From the NCBI RefSeq assembly GCF_028368975.1, contig NZ_JAQNDM010000002.1:1860001-1924000 (forward strand): DNA of 64,000 nt, read 5' to 3'. The DNA is from Stigmatella ashevillena. Lineage in GTDB: Bacteria; Myxococcota; Myxococcia; Myxococcales; Myxococcaceae. Positions 1 through 7,465 of this stretch are shown in pieces (the first letter of the stretch is position 1; the number at the start of each line of letters is the position of its first letter). The position numbers and the translations under genes were made by a program. The notes beneath the pieces were generated by a model, which saw only the letters and a program-made list of their open reading frames with translations, searched no databases and was not told where the DNA came from.

Positions 1-536
1 GAGACCGGCATGCCCGAGGGTGCCCGGAAGAGCTGGCTCAGGGACACCACGCCCAGCAAGTGCTGCTGCGAATCCAGCACATAGACTTCGTGGACCGTCT
101 CCCCTGTCTGGCGCGTCTGCTGCCGCAGGTAGCGGATGGCCTCGTCACTGGTCATCTCCGGACGGAGCCGGGCGAAGCGCGGATTCATCAACCCGCCCGC
201 CTCGTCCTCCGCATAGGCCAGCAGGGCCATCACCTCATGGCGGGTCGTGCCGTCCAGCTCCGCCAGGAGCGCCGCCCGGCCTTCGGCATGGGCCTCCTGC
301 ACCACGTCCACCGCATCATCCGGCGCCAGCAACCGCATCCACGTCCGCCGCTCTCCAACGGGCAAGGCGAGGATGAGCGCTGCCTGCTCCTTGGCCTGCA
401 AGGAGAGAAAAAAGGCGTCTGCCGTGGCATGCGGAACCAGCTTGAAGCTCTCCACCCGCTCTTCGAGCGACAACACCGGCCAGGCATCCCGCAACTCATG
501 GGCCGCAATGAACTCGGGCTCTTGGCTCAACGGCAT
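1..536 (-). CDS. mgtE: Magnesium transporter MgtE, N-terminal part (partial)
   Basis: The frame opens at an ATG (MPLSQEPEF) and runs off the left edge, giving about 178 residues of a protein that is normally near 450. The visible part matches the cytoplasmic MgtE N domain: helical repeats with an ALPVGERRTWMRLL and APDDAVDVVQEA pattern, a Y-AEDEAGGLMNPRF segment, and the start of the CBS pair (TVHEVYVLDSQQHLLGVVSL). In the family this domain and the CBS domains sense intracellular Mg2+ and gate the membrane pore, which would lie outside the window. The family call rests on these motifs; transport itself cannot be judged because the membrane domain is missing. The gene is divergent from the histidine kinase gene, with about 180 bases between them that hold no other gene. 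Confidence 0.85.
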   Translation of the reverse strand, partial: MPLSQEPEFIAAHELRDAWPVLSLEERVESFKLVPHATADAFFLSLQAKEQAALILALPVGERRTWMRLLAPDDAVDVVQEAHAEGRAALLAELDGTTRHEVMALLAYAEDEAGGLMNPRFARLRPEMTSDEAIRYLRQQTRQTGETVHEVYVLDSQQHLLGVVSLSQLFRAPSGMPV

Positions 537-718
537 TGGAACGCCTCCCCGCGAAACGCACTGCCGGGAGGGCCGCCTTTGTTGCAACAGCAGAGCCAAC
601 ACCCCGTTCAGCAGCCAACAGGGACAACGGGTGCATTGTCCGTGCGAGGCAGGGAGCCCCACGTTAGAACCCGAGGTCCATCACGCCTGCGGCCGTCCCA
701 CCGGGAGCCCCTCACGGA

Positions 719-2242
719 ATGCGACTCGCCCAGCGCCTCTTCATCTCCCACTTCCTGCTGACCGCCGTTCTGCTGGGCGCGGCGGGCTTCGCGGGGGTGG
801 CGCTGGTGCGAATCACGGCCCTTCTCACCTCCGTCCGGGAGGAGCAATTCGGAACCCTCCAAGAAGAGGAAGCCCTCCACCAGGCGTCCTGGGAGGTGGA
901 AGTCGCTGCCCGGCAGGGCATCCTCGCGTGCGAGCAAGGCCCGTCCGCTGGGCAAAACGTGGCGGACGCCATGCGGTCCAACCTCGTGGAACTCGACCGT
1001 CTGCTCGCGGAGCACCACACAGCCGCCTCCCCGAGCCTCGTTCAGGCCGCGAAGGACTACAGGGAGTATGCCCACCAGGTCGCCCAGGGTGACGCCTGTG
1101 CGCTCCTGCTCTCGCCCGAGCTTCGCGAGCAGCGTCTCGTCTTTGACCTGCGACTCACGGAGGCGTGGATCTCCAGCATCCACTCCCTGCATCAAGCCGT
1201 GAAAGAGCGCGAGGCCGAGGCCTACGCCATTGGCGCGACCGCCATTGTGGTGGGCGGAGTGCTGGGAGGCTTCGCGTTGCTCGCCGCGTGGGGAGTGGCC
1301 CGTTGGGTGGCCCGGGGAGTGACCCAACCCCTGGCCCTGCTGACCGCTCAGGCCCATCAGGTGGGCCAGGGCGACTTCACCCCCTTGCGCCCGGTGAAGG
1401 GACCGGACGAAGTCCAGACCCTCTCGACGGAGCTGGAGCGGATGCGTGAGCGCCTCGGGGAACTCGGCCGCCTAAAGGATGCCTTCGTGGCCTCGGTGTC
1501 ACATGATCTGCGAACGCCCCTGACCCGGCTCAGGGCGGCGTTGGGCCTGATGGCGGATGGCACCGCCGGCCCTCTGACCGAGCAACAGCAACGGATGCTG
1601 GCGCTGGCCAGCAGTGCGTGTGAGCGGGAGATCCGCCTCGTCACGGCCTTGCTCGACATGTCACGGCTGAAGTCGGGCAAGGCCCTGCGGTGCGAGTCCG
1701 GCTGCAGACTGGATGACATCCTTCACCGGGCCCTCGAGAACGTGCAGGCCGAAGCGGAGGAGGCAGGGGTCCAACTGAAGCTGGACGCCGAGGGCAGCAC
1801 TCCCCCCGCCACGCTCGACCCCGTCCTCATCGAGCGTTCACTCACCAACCTGCTCAGCAACGCCATCCGCGCCTCCTCTGAAGGACAGCGGGTGCACGTG
1901 GTGCGCACGCTCTCCGAGCAAGGCGCTCCGGAGCGAAGCGGGCCGGGCCCCTGGGCCCAGATCATCGTCCGTGACGAGGGACCGGGCGTTCCCTCCGAGG
2001 TGCGCTCACGCCTCTTCGAGCCCTTCTTCACCCGACCCGTGGGAACCCGCGGCGCCCCTCCTGGCATCGGCCTGGGATTGCCCCTGGCGCGGGAGATGAT
2101 GCGCGCCCACGGGGGCGATGTCGCGCTGCTGGACGAGCCCGCGCCGGGAGCCACCTTCGCCCTGTGGGTCGCGCTCGATCGCTCCGGCGTCTCCCCTTCC
2201 CCCTCCCCCCAAGGCGAACCACTCCCCTGGAGCCCCCCTTGA
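719..2242 (+). CDS. Membrane sensor histidine kinase (HAMP, HisKA, HATPase_c)
   Basis: The 507-residue protein starts MRLAQRLFISHFLL with an N-terminal membrane helix (about 8-35), an extracytoplasmic helical sensor region, a second helix (about 170-195, rich in A, V, G and L), a HAMP linker, and then the HisKA H-box VASVSHDLRTPLTRL with the phospho-acceptor His at 262. The ATP-binding domain shows the N box NLLSNAIRA, the G1 box DEGPGVP, the F box FEPFFTRP and the G2 box GIGLGLPLA. All catalytic motifs look intact. The stop overlaps the TTG start of the downstream NtrC-type regulator, so the two form a cognate pair. The sensor region has no recognisable domain, so the stimulus is unknown. 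Confidence 0.95.
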   Translation: MRLAQRLFISHFLLTAVLLGAAGFAGVALVRITALLTSVREEQFGTLQEEEALHQASWEVEVAARQGILACEQGPSAGQNVADAMRSNLVELDRLLAEHHTAASPSLVQAAKDYREYAHQVAQGDACALLLSPELREQRLVFDLRLTEAWISSIHSLHQAVKEREAEAYAIGATAIVVGGVLGGFALLAAWGVARWVARGVTQPLALLTAQAHQVGQGDFTPLRPVKGPDEVQTLSTELERMRERLGELGRLKDAFVASVSHDLRTPLTRLRAALGLMADGTAGPLTEQQQRMLALASSACEREIRLVTALLDMSRLKSGKALRCESGCRLDDILHRALENVQAEAEEAGVQLKLDAEGSTPPATLDPVLIERSLTNLLSNAIRASSEGQRVHVVRTLSEQGAPERSGPGPWAQIIVRDEGPGVPSEVRSRLFEPFFTRPVGTRGAPPGIGLGLPLAREMMRAHGGDVALLDEPAPGATFALWVALDRSGVSPSPSPQGEPLPWSPP

Positions 2243-3699
2243 ACCGATCGCCTCTGTCTGCTGCGGCCACAGGCCATGTCCTGGTGGTCGATGACGACCT
2301 GGAGTTGTGCGAGATCATCACGCTGCGCTTGCAAGCGCATGGCATGCGCGTCTCCAGCGTGTCCACCGGGCCGCAGGCGCTGGCCGCCGTCGAGCGCGGC
2401 GATGTCGACGCCATGGTGCTCGACCTTCGGCTGGGAGAGTCCGACGGTTTGGACGTGCTGGCCCAGGCGCGCGAGCGGGCGCTGGATTTGCCGGTGGTGG
2501 TCCTCACGGCGCACGGAACCATCGAGACCGCGGTGGAGGCCATGAGCCGCGGGGCGTATGGCTTTCTCACCAAGCCCTTCCAGGACCATGAGCTGGTCCA
2601 GAAGCTCCGGCACGCCGTCGAGCGCAGTGCCCTGCGCCGCGAGGTGGCCGACCTGCGCCGCATCGTGGCGGGCGGCCCCCGCGAGCGGTTGAGCGGAAGC
2701 AGCGAGGCCATCACCCACGTCCGGGAGTCCATCGCCCGGGTGGCCCCCTCGGAGGCCACGGTGCTGCTGCTCGGCGAGTCAGGAACGGGCAAGGAACTCG
2801 CTGCGCGGCTGTTGCATGCGCTGTCGCGCCGCGCGGAGGGGCCCTTCGTGGCGATCAACTGCGGCGCGTTGCCGTCCGAGCTGCTGGAGAGCGAGCTCTT
2901 CGGCCACGTGAAGGGCGCGTTCACAGACGCAACCCAATCGCGGGAAGGGCTCTTCGGAGCGGCCCGGGGGGGCACGCTCTTCCTGGATGACGTGGGAGAG
3001 ACACCTGCCCGCGTGCAGGTCAAGCTGCTCCGGGTTCTGCAGGAGCGCCGCTATACCCGTCTGGGCTCGGACACCAGCGAAGAGGTGGACGTGCGGGTGG
3101 TGGCCGCCACCAATCGGGATTTGAGAGAGGAAGTCGAGGAGCGACGCTTTCGCGAAGATCTCTACTACCGGCTGTGTGTCGTTCCCATCGTCATGCCGCC
3201 GCTCCGAGAGCGCGCAGAGGACATTCCTGTCCTGGCACAGCTCTTCCTGGAGCGGGCCGCCACACTCAATGGGATCCGCGTTCCCCGCATGGAGGCCAAA
3301 GCCTTGCAAGCCCTGCAAGCCTATCCCTGGCCGGGCAACGTCCGCGAATTGGCCAACGTCATGGAAGCCGCGCTCCTCCTCTCTCCCACCGAAGAATTGC
3401 GCGGCGAGCACCTGATGCGCTTTGTCCAGCGCTCACAAAGCCCCGCCCCGGCCACGGGTGGAAACACGGCCTTGCCCCCTTCCCTCCCACCAGGACCTGA
3501 AACACCGCTGCCCACCCTGCGTGAGGCACGCGATGCCTTCGAGCGCGGCTATCTCATCGACGTCCTGCGCCGCAGCGCGGGAAACGTGAGTGCCGCAGCA
3601 CGCATGGCGGGCCGCAACCGGACCGACTTCTACGAGTTGCTGCGCCGCCACGGCCTGTCCGCAGGCGACTTTAAGGATGTTTCGTTGGAAACCAAATGA
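2239..3699 (+). CDS. NtrC-family sigma-54-dependent response regulator with variant GAFTDA loop
   Basis: The start is taken as the TTG at 2239, which overlaps the kinase stop codon; a GTG further upstream (2164) would overlap the kinase more. Order of domains in 486 residues: receiver (acidic pocket VVDDD at 16-20, phospho-acceptor D62 in MVLDLRLGES), AAA+ domain (Walker A GESGTGKE at 179-186, Walker B-type LFLDD ending at 251, R-finger region RRFREDLYYRL), and a Fis-type helix-turn-helix (about 446-474). The loop that contacts sigma-54, GAFTGA in most of the family, reads GAFTDA (226-231). It may act normally with a variant loop or have altered sigma-54 coupling. Target promoters are not evident; no sigma-54 promoter was seen just upstream of the next operon. 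Confidence 0.95.
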   Translation: MNRSPLSAAATGHVLVVDDDLELCEIITLRLQAHGMRVSSVSTGPQALAAVERGDVDAMVLDLRLGESDGLDVLAQARERALDLPVVVLTAHGTIETAVEAMSRGAYGFLTKPFQDHELVQKLRHAVERSALRREVADLRRIVAGGPRERLSGSSEAITHVRESIARVAPSEATVLLLGESGTGKELAARLLHALSRRAEGPFVAINCGALPSELLESELFGHVKGAFTDATQSREGLFGAARGGTLFLDDVGETPARVQVKLLRVLQERRYTRLGSDTSEEVDVRVVAATNRDLREEVEERRFREDLYYRLCVVPIVMPPLRERAEDIPVLAQLFLERAATLNGIRVPRMEAKALQALQAYPWPGNVRELANVMEAALLLSPTEELRGEHLMRFVQRSQSPAPATGGNTALPPSLPPGPETPLPTLREARDAFERGYLIDVLRRSAGNVSAAARMAGRNRTDFYELLRRHGLSAGDFKDVSLETK

Positions 3700-3799
3700 A
3701 CGGTCTTTTGGCCTCAGGCCTTCCTATGCTTGGGCCTCTGCGGATAGCGTTAGCGCTCTCGTGTCTCCGAGACTTCGGGCAGACTCCACGAGGCACCTT

Positions 3800-6700
3800 A
3801 TGGCTCGTCTCTGGAAACTGGCGTTGCGCATCCTGGTGATGACTGTCGCCGCCCTGGCCGCTGCAGGGGGGCTACTCGCGTTCTCCCTGCAGCGGGATGC
3901 GCCACCAGCCGTGACCCCCGAAGTGTTCCCCCTGCTTGGACACTCCGACTCAGTCTTGTCTGTCGCCTGGAGCCCCGATGGCAGGACTCTGGCCTCCGGC
4001 AGTTTCGACAACACCCTCAAGCTCTGGGCTCCCTCCTCCGGCTCCCTCCTTCGCACCCTCTCCGGTCACTCCGACTCAGTCTTGTCTGTCGCCTGGAGCC
4101 CCGATGGCAGGACTCTGGCCTCCGGCAGTAACGACAACACCCTCAAGCTCTGGGCTCCCTCCTCCGGCTCCCTCCTTCGCACCCTCTCCGGTCACTCCGA
4201 CTCAGTCTTGTCTGTCGCCTGGAGCCCCGATGGCAGGACTCTGGCCTCCGGCAGTAACGACAACACCCTCAAGCTCTGGGATACCTCCTCCGGCTCCCTC
4301 CTTCGCACCCTCTCCGGTCACTCCTCCCCAGTCTCGTCTGTCGCCTGGAGCCCCGATGGCAGGACTCTGGCCTCCGGCAGTAACGACAACACCCTCAAGC
4401 TCTGGGATACCTCCTCCGGCTCCCTCCTTCGCACCCTCTCCGGTCACTCCTCCCCAGTCTCGTCTGTCGCCTGGAGCCCCGATGGCAGGACTCTGGCCTC
4501 CGGCAGTTTCGACAACACCCTCAAGCTCTGGGCTCCCTCCTCCGGCTCCCTCCTTCGCACCCTCTCCGGTCACTCCTCCACAGTCCGGTCTGTCGCCTGG
4601 AGCCCCGATGGCAGGACTCTGGCCTCCGGCAGTAACGACAACACCCTCAAGCTCTGGGCTCCCTCCTCCGGCTCCCTCCTTCGCACCCTCTCCGGTCGCT
4701 CCTCCTCAGTCTTGTCTGTCGCCTGGAGCCCCGATGGCAGGACTCTGGCCTCCGGCAGTTTCGACAACACCCTCAATCTCTGGGATACCTCCTCCGGCTC
4801 CCTCCTTCGCACCCTCTCCGGTCACTCCGACTCAGTCTTGTCTGTCGCCTGGAGCCCCGATGGCAGGACTCTGGCCTCCGGCAGTAACGACAACACCCTC
4901 AAGCTCTGGGATACCTCCTCCGGCTCCCTCCTTCGCACCCTCTCTGGTCACTCCTCCACAGTCTGGTCTGTCGCCTGGAGCCCCGATGGCAGGACTCTGG
5001 CCTCCGGCAGTGACGACAACACCCTCAAGCTCTGGGATACCTCCTCCGGCTCCCTCCTTCGCACCCTCTCCGGTCGCTCCGACTCAGTCTTGTCTGTCGC
5101 CTGGAGCCCCGATGGCAGGACTCTGGCCTCCGGCAGTAACGACAACACCCTCAAGCTCTGGGATACCTCCTCCGGCTCCCTCCTTCGCACCCTCTCCGGT
5201 CACTCCGACTCAGTCTTGTCTGTCGCCTGGAGCCCCGATGGCAGGACTCTGGCCTCCGGCAGTTTCGACAACACCCTCAATCTCTGGGATACCTCCTCCG
5301 GCTCCCTCCTTCGCACCCTCTCCGGTCACTCCTCCACAGTCTGGTCTGTCGCCTGGAGCTCCGATGGCAGGACTCTGGCCTCCGGCAGTGACGACAACAC
5401 CCTCAAGCTCTGGGATACCTCCTCCGGCTCCCTCCTTCGCACCCTCTCCGGTCACTCCTCCACAGTCCGGTCTGTCGCCTGGAGCCCCGATGGCAGGACT
5501 CTGGCCTCTGGCAGTGACGACAATACCCTCAAGCTCTGGGCTCCCTCCTCCGGCTCCCTCCTTCGCACCCTCTCCGGTCACTCCTCCACAGTCCGGTCTG
5601 TCGCCTGGAGCCCTGATGGCAGAGACATCGGTTCAGGAAGCATGGACGGAAGCACCGGACTCTGGGAGAGCACCGGTGATCTCAAGTGGTTCACTTGCGG
5701 CCTGCCAGGAGCCGTCTGGCTGACCTACCACCCACTACGGCTCCTCTACACAGCATCTCCGGATGGAGAGAGCTTGGCCGCAGTCCGCTTCGACTCGAGG
5801 ACCTCTCCCGTCTATCCCCTGGCCTACTATCGCGAGCAACTGCGGCAGGACTCTCTCTCCAACGCCTCGACCCAGACGCCGCCACTCATCCAACCCAGGC
5901 CGCTGCGCCTCGCATGGGACCGCTTTGAGAACAAGTCCCTCTGGTTCGGTGCGTTCACGGCGCTCTATCTCGTTGGCTTCGTGCTGGTCCTCTTCCGCGC
6001 TCACCGTCGCAACCCCATGACGCTGGCCCAGCAATTCTTCTCCAGCGCGGGCTTCCCCCGCATCCAGCGGCTCTCGAAGGACCTGCTCCGGCTTGGTTCC
6101 ACCTCCGAGGGCCACACAGCCTTCGCCATGCCCTGGCAGGAGCCCACCCCCTTCGTGCCTGACCAGCTACCTCACGGCAAAGGTGCCTCCGCTGCCGCCA
6201 CCACAGTCTACGTCCTCTATCAAGATCAGGTGCCCGAGGGCGCGCGGGACAAGCTCCGGGAGCGACTCGACTGCGAGGTCATTCCCTTGTCCACGCGGAC
6301 GCTCGACATCGCGCTCTCCGAGGGCACCTGTTCCACCATGCTCCGGGAAGTCGAGGACCGCTTTGCCACACGAATCGATCCCTACGACGAGGCCAAGCCC
6401 GTAGATGATCCCGCGTGGTTCCACGGCCGGGTGGACCTCATCGACCGGCTGTCCATGGCCCTGAAGCAGGGCCAGCACGCAGGCCTCTTCGGCTTGCGCA
6501 AGGTAGGCAAGACTTCGCTCATCAAGCAACTGCGCAACCGCGCCCAGGACACACCTGTCGTCTACATCGACTGCCAGGCCTCGGGGGTGGCGGCCGCCGG
6601 GTACTTCCAGCTCATCCTCGACAGGCTGCGTACCGAGTTCGGGCGGCTGGCAGTTCCCCACCTTCCTCCGCGCAAGAGAGTCTCCACTGTCGAAGAGTTC

Positions 6701-7465
6701 AGCGAGCAGCTACGCCGACTCCACGAGCGGTGGCACCAGGAGGGCCGCAGCGGGCCTTTCGTCCTGATGTTGGACGAGCTCGACAAGCTCTTCGTAGACC
6801 GGCGCCGCGCGGGCAGTGAGCAGCTCCTGTCGGAGTACATCCGGCTCTTCCGTCCCCTGCGAGCGCTGGCCCAAGAGCGTTCGGGCCTCGCCGTGCTGGC
6901 AACCAGCTACCGCGCTGAGATCAACCGCCAGAACGCGCTCTCTGCCACCGTGGGAGAGAACCCCATGTTCATGTCTTTCCAGGAGTATTTCCTGGGCACA
7001 CTCGATGCATCCGAGAGCCGCGCCATGGTGGAGAAGATTGGCGCGTGGAAGGGCATTCGCTGGGAGCCAGCGGCCCTGGAGGACCTCTACACCCTGTGTG
7101 GTGGCCACCCCTTCCTCACCCGGCTGCTGGCCTCGGACGCCTGCGAGGCCGGAAGAATCCATGCCATCACCTCCGAGAGGGTACGAGCCGCTGCCCAAGC
7201 CCTGGAGGCTAACTTCCCAGCCCACCGCATTGGCCAGTACTACAAGGAGGCCATCTGGAACGAGCTGCGAGACGATGAGCAGCAGGCCCTTCTGCTCGCC
7301 GCCGCAGCAGCAGAGGCCGGACTCCTGGCCAGCGAGTCCCCCCGGCCGCTGAAGGAGGCCCTCACCCAGATCGAACAGTATGGCCTCGTCCAGCGCAGCG
7401 ACGGGCGGTTCATCGTCGGCTCGGCACTGCTACGGAGCTGGCTCACCCAACAGGAGTTCGAGTGA
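3800..7465 (+). CDS. Transmembrane WD40-repeat protein with cytoplasmic P-loop ATPase domain
   Basis: The 1221-residue protein starts at ATG 3800 (MARLWKLALR), just before a membrane helix (about 10-30). A start further upstream would push that helix inward and overlap the regulator gene. WD40 blades follow: 13 units of exactly 42 residues (47-592) plus a degenerate 14th (593-632), enough for two seven-bladed propellers. A second membrane helix (about 715-736, FVLVLF) is followed by RAHRRN. The C-terminal half is a STAND/AAA-like ATPase: Walker A GLRKVGKTS (898-906), Walker B MLDELD with D992-E993, then a winged-helix end. Positive charges before helix 1 and after helix 2 suggest WD40 outside and ATPase inside the cytoplasm. 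The GTGA overlap with the next gene implies co-translation. The role is inferred as sensor and signal relay; no substrate is known. Confidence 0.85.
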   Translation: MARLWKLALRILVMTVAALAAAGGLLAFSLQRDAPPAVTPEVFPLLGHSDSVLSVAWSPDGRTLASGSFDNTLKLWAPSSGSLLRTLSGHSDSVLSVAWSPDGRTLASGSNDNTLKLWAPSSGSLLRTLSGHSDSVLSVAWSPDGRTLASGSNDNTLKLWDTSSGSLLRTLSGHSSPVSSVAWSPDGRTLASGSNDNTLKLWDTSSGSLLRTLSGHSSPVSSVAWSPDGRTLASGSFDNTLKLWAPSSGSLLRTLSGHSSTVRSVAWSPDGRTLASGSNDNTLKLWAPSSGSLLRTLSGRSSSVLSVAWSPDGRTLASGSFDNTLNLWDTSSGSLLRTLSGHSDSVLSVAWSPDGRTLASGSNDNTLKLWDTSSGSLLRTLSGHSSTVWSVAWSPDGRTLASGSDDNTLKLWDTSSGSLLRTLSGRSDSVLSVAWSPDGRTLASGSNDNTLKLWDTSSGSLLRTLSGHSDSVLSVAWSPDGRTLASGSFDNTLNLWDTSSGSLLRTLSGHSSTVWSVAWSSDGRTLASGSDDNTLKLWDTSSGSLLRTLSGHSSTVRSVAWSPDGRTLASGSDDNTLKLWAPSSGSLLRTLSGHSSTVRSVAWSPDGRDIGSGSMDGSTGLWESTGDLKWFTCGLPGAVWLTYHPLRLLYTASPDGESLAAVRFDSRTSPVYPLAYYREQLRQDSLSNASTQTPPLIQPRPLRLAWDRFENKSLWFGAFTALYLVGFVLVLFRAHRRNPMTLAQQFFSSAGFPRIQRLSKDLLRLGSTSEGHTAFAMPWQEPTPFVPDQLPHGKGASAAATTVYVLYQDQVPEGARDKLRERLDCEVIPLSTRTLDIALSEGTCSTMLREVEDRFATRIDPYDEAKPVDDPAWFHGRVDLIDRLSMALKQGQHAGLFGLRKVGKTSLIKQLRNRAQDTPVVYIDCQASGVAAAGYFQLILDRLRTEFGRLAVPHLPPRKRVSTVEEFSEQLRRLHERWHQEGRSGPFVLMLDELDKLFVDRRRAGSEQLLSEYIRLFRPLRALAQERSGLAVLATSYRAEINRQNALSATVGENPMFMSFQEYFLGTLDASESRAMVEKIGAWKGIRWEPAALEDLYTLCGGHPFLTRLLASDACEAGRIHAITSERVRAAAQALEANFPAHRIGQYYKEAIWNELRDDEQQALLLAAAAAEAGLLASESPRPLKEALTQIEQYGLVQRSDGRFIVGSALLRSWLTQQEFE
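3938..5575 (+). repeat. 13 tandem near-identical 126-bp WD40-coding repeats
   Basis: Each unit begins at the GG(A/T) codon of GH/GR (3938, 4064 and so on every 126 bases) and all 13 keep the exact length. Most of each unit is invariant at DNA level. Changes fall in the same few codons: the residues after GH (D or S; S, P or T; then L, S, R or W), the F/N/D before DNTL, K or N in LKLW, and AP or DT after LW. A diverged 14th unit starts at 5576. The homogeneity implies recent amplification or ongoing gene conversion. Confidence 0.97.

Noticed and set aside
3938-5575. Tandem repeats as a CRISPR array or satellite
   Set aside because: No unique spacers, and the unit keeps one WD40 reading frame throughout.
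3936-5723. Second open frame across the WD40 repeats, giving a Pro/Ser repeat protein
   Set aside because: Produced by the 126-bp periodicity in another frame; lacks a signal or domain.
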